From CBFFRJ01 sp051486985 (GTDB lineage Bacteria; Pseudomonadota; Gammaproteobacteria; Enterobacterales; Enterobacteriaceae), in contig NZ_JAHVDV010000016.1 of NCBI RefSeq assembly GCF_051486985.1, positions 1-64,000 of the forward strand: a DNA stretch of 64,000 nt, read 5' to 3'. Made by a program: the position numbers and the translations under genes. The notes beneath the pieces were generated by a model. It saw only the letters and a list, made by a program, of their open reading frames with translations, searched no databases and was not told the origin of the DNA. Below are positions 42,776-52,108 of this stretch, piece after piece. The first letter of the stretch is position 1; every line of letters begins with the position of its first letter.

Positions 42776-44314
42776 TTAAAGCTTAAATGAACTAACGCCG
42801 CTTAAAAGCTTACCTGCCTGTTGGCTAAGTGAGTTTGCTGCCGACGCCATTTGTTCTACCATCGCCGCGTTTTGCTGCAGATTTCCTTCCATATTGTTTA
42901 CTGCGATATTGACTTGATCAATGCCATAGCTCTGTTCTTTCGAAGAATGGTTAACCTGATTGATAAGTTGAGTGGTTTCATTTACAGCGCTAAGCGTCTG
43001 ATCCATCCGTGCAGTGACATTTGCAGCAGATTCTACGCCCTTACCAACGTTATGGATTGCTTCCTCGATAAGGGTTCTGATATCACGCGCCGCTACGGAT
43101 GAACGCTGCGATAATGAGCGTACTTCGCCGGCAACCACGGCAAACCCTTTACCTTGTTCTCCTGCCCGTGCGGCTTCCACTGCGGCATTAAGTGCGAGTA
43201 TGTTGGTTTGGAATGCAATACCATCAATAATATTTGTTATCTCGGCAATTTTATTTGAGGAAGCAGAGATATCATTGATCGAATTTTGCAGTGAACTTAA
43301 TTCACGGTTACTGTCATTGACTATCGTCTGGACGTTGCTAATGAAATTATTAGCTTCCTTCGCATTATCAAGGTTGCGTTTCACGGTTGCAGATAATTGG
43401 TTCATGCTTGCAGCCGTCTCTTCCAGCGAGGAGGCTTGTGATTCCGTACGTGAAGAGAGATCGTCATTGCTGAGGGCGATTTCGCTGGCTGCGCTATCCA
43501 CCTCTTTACTGGCAGCTTTTACGCCAGACAGCACATCCTGAAGTTTTTCCAACAACGTATTAAAATTATTTGCGGTTGCGCCAAGCTCATCTTTTTTGGT
43601 CAGGTTAACCCGCTGCGTCATATCAAGATGTTCGCTGATATGCTTCATGCTTTCTTGCAACGTATGCAGACTCTTTTTGATATATTTCAAAATGGAAAAC
43701 GATGAAAGTGCGGTCAATACTATGGCTGCACTTATGATGCCAATGAGTAACCAAAGCGTGCTCGAATACTGTTTGTTATTCTCTGCTGCAAAATTGGTTG
43801 CGATTTCATAATTGTAGGAAAGCAGCTGTTTTATATTGTTGCTTAACGCAACCGAGGCAACCGCTGTCTCGCCTTCATCTGCGACCATCATACTGGCAGC
43901 ATCACTGCCTTGAGTTTCATAAATATTAACGGTTTTATTAACCTTTTCCAGATAAACCTGGAATAATTTATTAGTCGCATCTATCCCCTGTGCGTCTTTA
44001 TCATCCGTAATCAAATGGTCTTTATAATAATTTAAGCCATCCTGCACTTTATTTAAGTATTGGCGTGCGGTATCAAGATGTTTATAGAATGTTTCTTTAT
44101 TGTTAGATAGAAGACCCATCAGGATTTGACGTCGTGCCTCTTCTCTGTTCTGGGTGATAATGCCTATCTGATTAATGCTTGGTAACGAGTTACTCGCAAT
44201 ATATTCAAAACGATTTTGTGCTTGATACAGAGAGTTAATACTGATTATCCCAAGCATTAACAACGCGAGCAGCGCGAAACTGAATATAAGTGTGAGTTTC
44301 TTAGAGACGGTCAT
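42776..44314 (-). CDS. Methyl-accepting chemotaxis protein
   Basis: Inner-membrane chemoreceptor. TM1 is about 9-30, a four-helix-bundle periplasmic ligand domain runs to about 185, TM2 is about 188-212, then HAMP and a long cytoplasmic coiled coil. The hairpin tip that contacts CheA/CheW is intact (IDGIAFQTNILALNAAVEAA RAGE, shown in part). It ends KLLSGVSSFKL and lacks the C-terminal NWETF-type pentapeptide that tethers CheR/CheB. The frame is open to 44365, but the ATG at 44314 has CAGGAA upstream and gives MTVSKKLTLIF (512 aa). It is more AT-rich than the flanking genes, hinting at transfer. The ligand is unknown. Confidence 0.93.
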   Translation of the reverse strand: MTVSKKLTLIFSFALLALLMLGIISINSLYQAQNRFEYIASNSLPSINQIGIITQNREEARRQILMGLLSNNKETFYKHLDTARQYLNKVQDGLNYYKDHLITDDKDAQGIDATNKLFQVYLEKVNKTVNIYETQGSDAASMMVADEGETAVASVALSNNIKQLLSYNYEIATNFAAENNKQYSSTLWLLIGIISAAIVLTALSSFSILKYIKKSLHTLQESMKHISEHLDMTQRVNLTKKDELGATANNFNTLLEKLQDVLSGVKAASKEVDSAASEIALSNDDLSSRTESQASSLEETAASMNQLSATVKRNLDNAKEANNFISNVQTIVNDSNRELSSLQNSINDISASSNKIAEITNIIDGIAFQTNILALNAAVEAARAGEQGKGFAVVAGEVRSLSQRSSVAARDIRTLIEEAIHNVGKGVESAANVTARMDQTLSAVNETTQLINQVNHSSKEQSYGIDQVNIAVNNMEGNLQQNAAMVEQMASAANSLSQQAGKLLSGVSSFKL

Positions 44315-44830
44315 TAGAAATTCCTGAAAAGGCCAATGGAAATATCCTTCTTTATCGGCTTTCAAGACTAAACCTTTAACATGATAATAATGGTCAGGCC
44401 GGCCGCGGATCTTTCATAAAATCAAAGGGTAAGGATTTTTATTAAACCGCAGCTATATTTTTAAGCTTTTTTACCAGGCTTGGAATGTGGTAGTTAAATT
44501 AATTAAGTTTTTTATATCAATGCATTATGTGCAAACCTGCGAGTTTATGATCATGCTGTACATTTTTACCGTTCGTTCAGGAGTGTGATGTATTTCAAAT
44601 TTATAACTTCACTTTTAAGGTGCGCCAGTGAGAGAAACGCACGTGCTTGCGCACCTTAAGCGTAACGGCAGTGAGGTTCTGGCAACAGGATAGCTCTGCG
44701 TTGATTTATGGCCGGCGCAGCGGGCAAAGTTCGTTCTCTTCAAAACGTCTTGCATGGATCGGTACAAATTTATCGTCGCTTTTCGCGTCATGTACTACGT
44801 TGAGTACAACGACCCTGACCAGGAAAGCAG
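44315..44830. other. Gap upstream of the chemoreceptor with an 11-bp inverted repeat
   Basis: A 516-base divergent gap, AT-rich on the left. A perfect inverted repeat, TTAAGGTGCGC (44615-44625) and GCGCACCTTAA (44649-44659), is separated by 23 bases. It could be a hairpin, an operator or a scar of insertion; no target-site duplication or integrase is visible. The chemoreceptor and lipoprotein promoters must lie here. Confidence 0.45.
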
Positions 44831-45634
44831 ATGAAACCTCTATTTTTTGCACTCTTAACGAGCCTGACGTTAGCAGGATGCGGGGCAAATACCACCCCGC
44901 CTCAAACCCCACTTCCCGGTGAAAAGACCTCTTCTGAACTACAGGTGCTGGAAACCGGCGCGCAGATAGTGCAGTCCCGTCCGCCTGTTGAGGCGATAAG
45001 TGCTTATCTTGACGGTTTTCATTTTTACAGCGGTGACAAAAACGGGCAGATGGAAGCCCACCATTATGTGACGGTGCTAAATGAAGACGTCATGCAGGCG
45101 GTGATTTATGACGGCAACACAAAGGATGCCCGCCTGATGGGGGTTGAATACATTATCAGTGAGCGTCTGTTCAGAACCCTGCCGCCGGAGGAGAAAAAAC
45201 TCTGGCACAGCCATCAGTATGAAGTGAAGTCCGGCAGTCTGATAGCACCCGGATTACCGGCAGTGGCAGATAAGGCCCTGATGCGCAAAATTGTGAATAC
45301 GTATGGTAAGACCTGGCACACCTGGCATACCGATCGCGACAAGACGCTTCCCCTTGGCATCCCGGCGCTGATGATGGGCTTTACCGGGGAAGGGCAGCTT
45401 GATCCTCAACTGTTGGCTGACAGGGACAAACGACTTGATGTCAACACGCAGACCATCAAACGTGAACGTGCCGATATAGTGGCGCACCCGATTATCGAGG
45501 GAGCGAACGCATGGCAGAAGGGCGATGTTATCCAGCTCAAACGGGTGCAGGGCGCGGGAGAACATGCCCACGGGGAGACCAGCCACTTTGGACAGGCGGA
45601 GCAGACCCGGCAGGCCATCCCGGAGGCGAAATGA
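44831..45634 (+). CDS. OBAP-type lipoprotein (DUF1264)
   Basis: A 267-aa predicted lipoprotein with signal peptide and lipobox LAGC (Cys17; Gly at +2, so probably outer membrane). The body matches the DUF1264/oil-body-associated-protein-like family, with the conserved HYVTVLNEDVMQAVIYD segment and LWHSHQYEVKSGSL near residues 122-135. Function in bacteria is unknown. ACCAGGAAAGCAG precedes the ATG. Its stop overlaps the next gene by four bases (ATGA), which ties it to an MBL-fold enzyme. Confidence 0.8.
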   Translation: MKPLFFALLTSLTLAGCGANTTPPQTPLPGEKTSSELQVLETGAQIVQSRPPVEAISAYLDGFHFYSGDKNGQMEAHHYVTVLNEDVMQAVIYDGNTKDARLMGVEYIISERLFRTLPPEEKKLWHSHQYEVKSGSLIAPGLPAVADKALMRKIVNTYGKTWHTWHTDRDKTLPLGIPALMMGFTGEGQLDPQLLADRDKRLDVNTQTIKRERADIVAHPIIEGANAWQKGDVIQLKRVQGAGEHAHGETSHFGQAEQTRQAIPEAK

Positions 45635-46473
45635 TGAAGGTCCATCACCTTAACTGCGGCTGCATGTGCCCTGTTGGCGGCGCGTTATACGATGGCTTCA
45701 GCAAGGGGTTACACGCGCATCTGGTCTGCCATTGTCTGCTCATTGAAACAGACAGTGATGGGCTGGTGCTGGTGGATACGGGATTCGGCAAGGATGACAT
45801 ACATCGCCCAGATCAGCGTCTGTCTGGCTTTTTTCGCGTGCTGAATAACATTCAACGACGGGAAGAACTGACTGCCCGTTCACGAATAGAAGCGCTGGGA
45901 TTTCATGCCGAAGATGTTCGACATATTATTTTGACGCACCTTGATTTTGACCATGCCGGGGGCATTACCGATTTCCCACATGCGCGAGTTCATCTATTGC
46001 AAACAGAGATAGATAACGCTCAGCAGCGGCATAGCTGGCTGGCGCGAGAACGCTATCGTCCCGGCCAGTGGAGCGGCATTTCTGGCTGGACAGGCTATCA
46101 GCCACAGGGTGAGACATGGTATGGCTTTGAGGCGGTAACGGCTCTGCAAGGGCTTTTGCCTGAAATCCTGCTTGTGCCGCTGGCAGGGCATACGCTGGGG
46201 CATGCCGGTATTGCGATAAAACAGCCGCAAGGCTGGCTATTGCATGGCGGAGATGCCTGGTTTTTTCGCGGTGAAATGCAGGGGCAGAAACCGCACTGTA
46301 CGCCTGGGCTGCGCTTTTATCAGTGGATGATGGCAATGGATAATGGGGCGAGACGGCATAATCAACAGCGACTGAGGGAGCTTGTCTCTCGTCATGGCGA
46401 TGAGATCACCCTTTTTTGCAGCCACGATGCGTTGGAGTTACGTGCGCTGGCTACACAAAATGACACCCCATAA
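45631..46473 (+). CDS. Metallo-beta-lactamase-fold hydrolase
   Basis: A cytoplasmic 280-aa hydrolase of the MBL superfamily, N-acyl homoserine lactonase/glyoxalase II-like group. Metal ligands: the THLDFDHAGG motif (HxxxDH type, near 106-115), the His of LAGHTLGHAG, the Asp of LHGGDAWFF, and the C-terminal FCSHD. Substrate is not readable; lactonase activity would be a guess. The frame is open to 45511 inside the preceding gene, but CGGAGGCGAA sits right before the ATG at 45631, giving MMKVHHLNCGCMCPVGG. It overlaps the lipoprotein gene by four bases and is convergent with the srf-type operon. Confidence 0.85.
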   Translation: MMKVHHLNCGCMCPVGGALYDGFSKGLHAHLVCHCLLIETDSDGLVLVDTGFGKDDIHRPDQRLSGFFRVLNNIQRREELTARSRIEALGFHAEDVRHIILTHLDFDHAGGITDFPHARVHLLQTEIDNAQQRHSWLARERYRPGQWSGISGWTGYQPQGETWYGFEAVTALQGLLPEILLVPLAGHTLGHAGIAIKQPQGWLLHGGDAWFFRGEMQGQKPHCTPGLRFYQWMMAMDNGARRHNQQRLRELVSRHGDEITLFCSHDALELRALATQNDTP

Positions 46474-46599
46474 TCTCCGGCCGAATGCCGCAGGCCAGTC
46501 TGGCTGCGACATTCAGTACCAAAAACGCGCCACCGCTAATGAATCAACGGCGTCTTTCCTCACAATACTGTCTATTACCGCCTGGAATTTCAGCGACGG

Positions 46600-48168
46600 T
46601 TATTGCCCACCGGCGGTCTTTTTGCAGCTTTCCAGCCAACCTGCGGTATCTATCTTACCGTTTTCCAGATACTTCTGTTGATTCTGCCAATGCGCCGCCA
46701 GGAAGGGCTTCAAACCCGTGAGCCGCTTATTGATCGTGAGCATTTCTTCGAATACCGAGACTTCATGCTTGAGACTGTCCGCACCGTACAAGGTCGCCGA
46801 GTCGACCAGACTGCTGGCGTAATAGCCCGTAAGCTGTTGCAGCCTGTCTGATTGCTCTCCCAGTTTGCTTTTACGGTTAGCGCAGTTGGTGTCGCTGGCA
46901 TCTTTATCTTTACAGAGCAGCTCATAGTTATGATTCAGGAAATCAAGGAAGCGACCATCATCCTGCAGCTTGGTGCACAGGAACGATCCTAAATTAAGGC
47001 TGGCGCGAATCGACTGAGCACGCTCTTCTTGCTGCTTCTGGTTGCTGGCGCGAAGTTGATTTTCGAGATCTTTTAGCTTCTGTTTTAGTGCCGCATCGTC
47101 GATACCAGATGCAAGACTTCCCAGCGCTTTGGCCGTATCTTTACCTTCATCTTTAGTTTTCTCGCCGTTTTGATTTTCAGCCCCCAGGGTTTCCCAGCTT
47201 TTTTCGAGTTGTTTCACTTTATCGGTAGAGGTGATGGTAGGGGCGACCAGCACCAGACGCAGGCCGGTGGTTTTACTGGTCGAGGGGGTGGCGTTGTCGT
47301 AGTAATTGACTTCTTTACGGGTCGCGCTGCGAATATCGGTTGGATTTGACTGGAAGCTACCCCCACGCACCACGAACCCCCCGGCCTGGCCATGGAGACG
47401 GTTCAGCTTGTTAAGATAAAACGGTGTAAACATCATTTCTGAAACATTACCCAGCATGTCATACAAGCCCAACGGGTTGGGATGCAATCGCCCGATGAGC
47501 TGGACTTTACCGTTAGAGGATTGCGCGCCAGAAAACCATTCATAGTTTTTCATATCATCCATCGGATAATGGGCATCCCGGAATTCAGCACTATTCACTT
47601 TGAGGCCGCCGCGCGCTGCAAATTCCCATTCTACTTCCGTCGGTAGCCGCAAGAATCCAGGCTTCCCATCTTCCTGAGGCAGTTTATCGAGGGCGTTAGT
47701 GCGTAGCCATTGATTATATTTATCGGCAGCAGTAATGGCATCAAACCAGCTCATGCTGGTTGCAGGCATACTGAGCATTCGCGACGGAGTCGGGCAGGTT
47801 CCTTCCATCAGGGCTTTATATTGCAGAGCCGTAAGCTCGTACTTGGCCATCAGGTAATAACGACCTTTGCTTTTTTTGCTCTCACTAAAGCTACCAGCAA
47901 TGAAAGTCGGGTAACTGTGTTCGACAACGCCCCAGTCTCCTCCATCCTGCCCTAGCGTGATGGGAAGATCGTCCAGCGGGCCTGACACGGGGATCTCGAC
48001 GCGACGAAACGCCATTGAACCTTCGCAAGGCATTGGCAAAACGATATCTTCATCATCAGGATTGGGGTTCCAGGTATTGGTGGCCCAGGGCTCCGCCAGC
48101 GCTGAAGACATATGGGGAAGCAGGCCGAGCACTAAAGCGTACCGCAGTGAAGAAAGAGTCAAGGTCAC
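46600..48168 (-). CDS. Secreted SUMF1/FGE-fold protein (TagR-like)
   Basis: The last gene of the srf-type operon. A signal peptide (about 1-24, ending MSSALA) is followed by a formylglycine-generating-enzyme-fold domain (about 60-305) with hallmarks LRLPTEVEWEFAARGG, GLYDMLGNVSEMM, FVVRGGSF and TTGLRLVL, then a coiled coil (about 340-390) and a helical tail with several cysteines. A periplasmic SUMF1-fold protein next to an ABC pair resembles TagR of the type VI secretion phosphorylation pathway; a real sulfatase-activating role is unlikely, as no sulfatase is nearby. Start: GTG at 48174 is open, but GTG at 48168 is six bases after GGAGA, so I prefer it (522 aa). Confidence 0.82.
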   Translation of the reverse strand: MTLTLSSLRYALVLGLLPHMSSALAEPWATNTWNPNPDDEDIVLPMPCEGSMAFRRVEIPVSGPLDDLPITLGQDGGDWGVVEHSYPTFIAGSFSESKKSKGRYYLMAKYELTALQYKALMEGTCPTPSRMLSMPATSMSWFDAITAADKYNQWLRTNALDKLPQEDGKPGFLRLPTEVEWEFAARGGLKVNSAEFRDAHYPMDDMKNYEWFSGAQSSNGKVQLIGRLHPNPLGLYDMLGNVSEMMFTPFYLNKLNRLHGQAGGFVVRGGSFQSNPTDIRSATRKEVNYYDNATPSTSKTTGLRLVLVAPTITSTDKVKQLEKSWETLGAENQNGEKTKDEGKDTAKALGSLASGIDDAALKQKLKDLENQLRASNQKQQEERAQSIRASLNLGSFLCTKLQDDGRFLDFLNHNYELLCKDKDASDTNCANRKSKLGEQSDRLQQLTGYYASSLVDSATLYGADSLKHEVSVFEEMLTINKRLTGLKPFLAAHWQNQQKYLENGKIDTAGWLESCKKTAGGQ

Positions 48169-48211
48169 AAACACTCTCCGCGAATCAAGTGATTAAAATA
48201 AGAATATAAGG

Positions 48212-49426
48212 TCATACCTCACGCAGGCTCTGCGCAGGTTCTATGTTGATGGCGCGGCGGGCACCGATACTTGCAACCAGCAGTGCAACGAGCAGCGTCA
48301 ACGCCATGGCGAAGAGACTATGCTGTAACGTTATTTTGCAAAGCATCTGATCGGTTGCCTGGCTGCCCGCCAGCGCACGGTTAAAGATCTGGCTGGCAAG
48401 TAAATAAATGCCATAACCCCCTACATAGGCCAACAGGCTGAGCAGGCAGCCTTGTAAAATGACATACAGCCCGACTGCCGGACCGGTAAATCCCAACAAT
48501 CTCAACACGGCAATATGTCTACGTTTACGATCGACGTTAGCGATAAAGGAGCCAATAAGCGAAGCAACACACCCGATAAGCGCGGTTGCCGCGATAGTAT
48601 TGAAAATCACCCCCAGCACGCGGTTAATGCTTTTCACATTTTCGATGTCAGCCAGCCGGCTGGTGGTTTCAATGCGTTGCGCGCGCAGAACGCGCTCAAG
48701 GCTGGCAACCTGATCGATATCGCTGGCATACAGGCGCGCGCGCGCATAGAGGGGCGGTTTGTCGTTAAGCTGACTGCCGCTGCTAATACCAAGCTCGCTC
48801 ACGGCATAACCGTCACGAAAACGCTCCAGCATCAGGAGCAGTGCCGGTTGAGTAAACAGGGCGGCCCGGTTGAAATAAGTCGGTGCAAGGATCCCAACCA
48901 CGGTGAGCGATTTACGCCCCCACTCCCGGCGTTCTTCGCGCTGTCGGCTCACGCGTAAGGTAAGGGTGTCGCCCACCTTTACGGCCAGCTTGCGTGCTGC
49001 TTCCTGCGTTAAAACAATCTCATTTTCATGATGAATTTCCAGACTACCCAGCAGCGGATCGCCTGCATCCGTCGGTATTACTTCGGCATTTTCAATGAAG
49101 TGACTGCTGTCAGTTTGCAAATCAGCAAGAGTGTTTAGGGAGCGTGTCTGCCCTATGGCAAAACCCACATCAGGGCGCTGGCGCAAAGCATCTATCCAGG
49201 CTTGATCGTAGCTTCCGCTGCTGAGCATCCGTATTTCAAGGTTGCGGGGATCGCGCGTTAAATCATCCTGCAATTGACTGATTACCCCAAAGCGCAGGCC
49301 AAACAACAGGAGGAGGGGGGCAATCACTGCAACCAGAGAAGAGACAATGCAAAAAGAAATAATACGGTCGTGCCACAGATCCTGTACCGCAAGACGGCCA
49401 AGCAGTAGGGTTCGGTTAAAAGACAA
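48212..49426 (-). CDS. FtsX/LolC-like ABC transporter permease (TagS-like)
   Basis: A 404-aa permease with the four-helix MacB/FtsX topology: TM1 about 17-40, a large periplasmic domain about 41-270, then TM2 (IFNTIAATALIGCVASLIGS), TM3 (YVILQGCLLSLLAYVGGYGI) and TM4 (LFAMALTLLVALLVASIGA). Such permeases mechanically couple ATP hydrolysis to periplasmic partners instead of moving small solutes. Start: no ATG fits; the TTG at 49426 lies 7 bases after GGAGGGG and gives MSFNRTLLLGRLA. It overlaps the ATPase gene end by 11 bases. Confidence 0.82.
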   Translation of the reverse strand: MSFNRTLLLGRLAVQDLWHDRIISFCIVSSLVAVIAPLLLLFGLRFGVISQLQDDLTRDPRNLEIRMLSSGSYDQAWIDALRQRPDVGFAIGQTRSLNTLADLQTDSSHFIENAEVIPTDAGDPLLGSLEIHHENEIVLTQEAARKLAVKVGDTLTLRVSRQREERREWGRKSLTVVGILAPTYFNRAALFTQPALLLMLERFRDGYAVSELGISSGSQLNDKPPLYARARLYASDIDQVASLERVLRAQRIETTSRLADIENVKSINRVLGVIFNTIAATALIGCVASLIGSFIANVDRKRRHIAVLRLLGFTGPAVGLYVILQGCLLSLLAYVGGYGIYLLASQIFNRALAGSQATDQMLCKITLQHSLFAMALTLLVALLVASIGARRAINIEPAQSLREV

Positions 49427-50147
49427 AATGGGTTCCCCTCCGGGCCGGTGATTCTGCGTGTTCGCCTGAATCCGTGTCGGGACGGGCGACCAGACAGGGC
49501 AAATTGAATTTTTGCACCAGCGGCCAGTCATGGCAGACCACGAGTGCCATCATCTTCTCCTGCTGCACCAGGTCAATAAACAGACTAAATAGCTGTTGAG
49601 CGTTGTAGGGATCAAGGGCCGCGGTGGGTTCATCGGCCAGCACCAGTCCGGGGCGATGTACAATGGCGCGGGCAAATGCGGTTCGCTGTCGCTCACCAAA
49701 TGAGAGTTGTGACGGGTATTTCCCCAGTAACGGACCGAGCTTGAGCGTGTTGATAACTCTGTCGAGCAACGGTTTATCAGGCGTGATGCCGAGCAGTTGA
49801 CTCGGCAGCCGGATATTGTCCTGTACCCTGAGAAAAGGTAATAACCCGCCGTTTTGCAGAACAAATCCCAAATGACGCGCACGAATGTCTGCGAGGTCTG
49901 CCTGCCGATTAGTAGTGAGGAGCGATGCAACATCATGCTGCTTATCGGTATCCGTCAGCGTGAAGCGCCCGATATGGTCGGGACGCAACAATAATCCAAT
50001 CGCTTCAAGCAGCGTACTTTTGCCGCAGCCGCTTTCGCCAGTCACTGCCACCAACTGACCTGGCCGCAGCACGAGCTGCGGCAGGTAAACATGATGCGCC
50101 TGAACACCCTCGCCGCGAACAACGTGCAAATTTTCAATGTGCAGCAT
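49416..50147 (-). CDS. LolD-like ABC transporter ATP-binding protein (TagT-like)
   Basis: A 243-aa ABC ATPase of the LolD/FtsE/MacB group. Walker A is GESGCGKSTLLEAIG (near 36-50), the signature LSFGERQRTAFARAI (near 144), Walker B LVLADEPTAALDP (near 163-175) and the switch His in VVCHDWPL. It pairs with the following permease, overlapping it by 11 bases, and starts on the last base of the vWA gene. In the type VI TagQRST module the same two proteins relay a periplasmic signal; here they sit with SrfABC. Confidence 0.88.
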   Translation of the reverse strand: MLHIENLHVVRGEGVQAHHVYLPQLVLRPGQLVAVTGESGCGKSTLLEAIGLLLRPDHIGRFTLTDTDKQHDVASLLTTNRQADLADIRARHLGFVLQNGGLLPFLRVQDNIRLPSQLLGITPDKPLLDRVINTLKLGPLLGKYPSQLSFGERQRTAFARAIVHRPGLVLADEPTAALDPYNAQQLFSLFIDLVQQEKMMALVVCHDWPLVQKFNLPCLVARPDTDSGEHAESPARRGTHFVF

Positions 50148-52108
50148 CAGGGCATCATTTCCAGCGGTACAGGATAGACGCGTTCACGGGGATCGCTGTC
50201 TTTAGCAAGCTCAACCCAGCGGTCCACATCGGCATTGTATTTCTGGTAATGACGAAGTTTGGCTGACAGGGTACGGATGAATTTCTCCTGCGACAGGCCA
50301 TCCCAGCTTTTCCACGTCTCTTCATCAAGATTCAGGACATCACTACGGTACGGCAGATCTGCAAGATATTCGCCCAGGACCCCCAGTTCGTTAATCTTAC
50401 TATTCTCTTTCTGTTTGAGCTGGTTAGGGTCAGCGCCCATGGTGGCTGCGACGGTACGTAGCCGCTCAAACATCTTATCAGGAGAGATCATGCCTTCATT
50501 TGCCGCCTGCAGAATCTGGCTGACCACATCGCTTAAATCGCTCAGCTGCCCTTTTGTCAGTAGCACGCGAACATCCGTGGTTGGGATGTTCTGCTTGATA
50601 AGATCGCGGTCGCTGATCCAGGCTTTGAAGACCAGCGGGGCCTGGGTTTCATTCTTCTTGCCCAGATAAGCGAGCTGCATGGCGTGACCAATGAGCGCGG
50701 TATCCTCAAGCAATTTCTCTTCCGGCGTGGACTTTTTCCCTTCATCTTTCGAATAGAGTGCGCTGCCGATGGCCGGGTCACCCATATAGGCTGACTTCAC
50801 CTGCTCGGTAATCGCTGCCGCCAGGGCATCGACCTGCTTACCAAAGGTTTTCAGGTCACCGGCATCCACCGCCTGATAAAGGTTAGACTGCGTGCTGTCA
50901 AAATTAGAGAGGTCACGATACTGGCCTTCGGCTTTCGCATGGTCATCTTTGCCGGAAGGGGTCTTCAAGTGCAGGGTATAAATAGCAATACCGCGATTGC
51001 CGGCTTCCAGTCTGAGCTGTTTCGCATCCAGGCCGGTTCCCGAAAGTTTGTTGCTACCTTCAATTGCTCCCGCATCGGTGATCAACACCATGTAGCGCGC
51101 GCCAAACGGGCTCCAGTCAACGTTGTCGATTGCGGACATTACGCCTGCATAAGCATCTTCATCGTAAAGTGAGCTGGAAACTTTTGCTTCTTTCAGCCCT
51201 GCAACTTTCTTAAGAAAATCGTCGCCATCTTTTACCTGATTAGGATCAGCGTAGATCTTCGTGGTGTATTCCAGACCGGGTACGGCTTTGGCATTTGATC
51301 GAAATGAGACAAGACCAAACTTAACCTGATCCTGCAGGTGCTCTTGTTTGATTTTGTCGTAAATTTTATTGACCGCTTCTTTGGTGCGTTCGATGTAGGG
51401 ACCCATGGAAATGGTTGAGTCGATAACGAACACGACCGTCGCATTAAAGCCCTTTAGCTGGTTAACGTCATCACCCTGTTTGACTTCAGGGTCTGCTTTG
51501 CTGACCGAGGCAACATTGAGTAAGCGCGTGTAGAACCCATTTTCAGTCATCACTTCTTCACCGCTCAAAATAGGCAACAAGTAAAACTGCTTTTGCAGGT
51601 CCACGAAATATTCCGGTTCCTGGGCTAATACGCCCTCGGCGTTACCGTCTCGTTTGAGATGGGCACGAAGCGGTGCCACCAGTGAGACCGGATCGGGGGC
51701 AGAAAGAATATCATCAAGGCTTTTTCGCTCTTTAAAAAACATCAAGCGATCGCGGTTGGCGGGGTTGGTAAAGGCAAGCGTAAGCTGCATTTTCCAGTCC
51801 ACGGTGCACGACTGCGGCAGCCAGCCGATAACCTTGCCATAGCTGTCTGGCCCCACCTGCACCCAGCTTTGTCCGTTAGCCTCTGCTTTCTGATAAACAT
51901 AAAGACTGCTAAACGCAGGCTGCAGTACCCCTTTGTCATCACCTGCCGCGGTGCCGAGTTTGCAGCCTGGCGTGGTCAGCACCCGTTGAAACAGCGTTTT
52001 TTTGCCTTCCTGCAGCAGGGGCTTATCCCCCTCTGCTGCATACGCATGACCAGCCAAAAGCAGACTACACAACGGTAAAGCCAGTTTTAGAAAATGTTTC
52101 TTCATCAT
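50147..52108 (-). CDS. Secreted von Willebrand factor A domain protein
   Basis: A 653-aa periplasmic protein with a Sec signal peptide (1-24, ending GHAYA). Residues about 35-115 look like an SH3-type segment (LFQRVLTTPGCKLG, WVQVGPDSYGKVIGWLP). A vWA domain starts near 222 with a MIDAS-like VVFVIDSTISMG (Asp-x-Thr-x-Ser) and continues with VLITDAGAIEGSN near 335. The C-terminal third is helical. The SH3-plus-vWA layout recalls, from memory, the periplasmic part of the T6SS kinase PpkA, but there is no kinase domain or membrane helix here. It overlaps the preceding gene by four bases and the ATPase gene by one. Confidence 0.8.
   Translation of the reverse strand: MMKKHFLKLALPLCSLLLAGHAYAAEGDKPLLQEGKKTLFQRVLTTPGCKLGTAAGDDKGVLQPAFSSLYVYQKAEANGQSWVQVGPDSYGKVIGWLPQSCTVDWKMQLTLAFTNPANRDRLMFFKERKSLDDILSAPDPVSLVAPLRAHLKRDGNAEGVLAQEPEYFVDLQKQFYLLPILSGEEVMTENGFYTRLLNVASVSKADPEVKQGDDVNQLKGFNATVVFVIDSTISMGPYIERTKEAVNKIYDKIKQEHLQDQVKFGLVSFRSNAKAVPGLEYTTKIYADPNQVKDGDDFLKKVAGLKEAKVSSSLYDEDAYAGVMSAIDNVDWSPFGARYMVLITDAGAIEGSNKLSGTGLDAKQLRLEAGNRGIAIYTLHLKTPSGKDDHAKAEGQYRDLSNFDSTQSNLYQAVDAGDLKTFGKQVDALAAAITEQVKSAYMGDPAIGSALYSKDEGKKSTPEEKLLEDTALIGHAMQLAYLGKKNETQAPLVFKAWISDRDLIKQNIPTTDVRVLLTKGQLSDLSDVVSQILQAANEGMISPDKMFERLRTVAATMGADPNQLKQKENSKINELGVLGEYLADLPYRSDVLNLDEETWKSWDGLSQEKFIRTLSAKLRHYQKYNADVDRWVELAKDSDPRERVYPVPLEMMP

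Noticed and set aside
46600..48168. SUMF1-fold protein as a true sulfatase-activating enzyme
   Set aside because: No sulfatase gene nearby, a signal peptide instead of cytoplasmic location, and a context matching TagR-type scaffold use of the fold.
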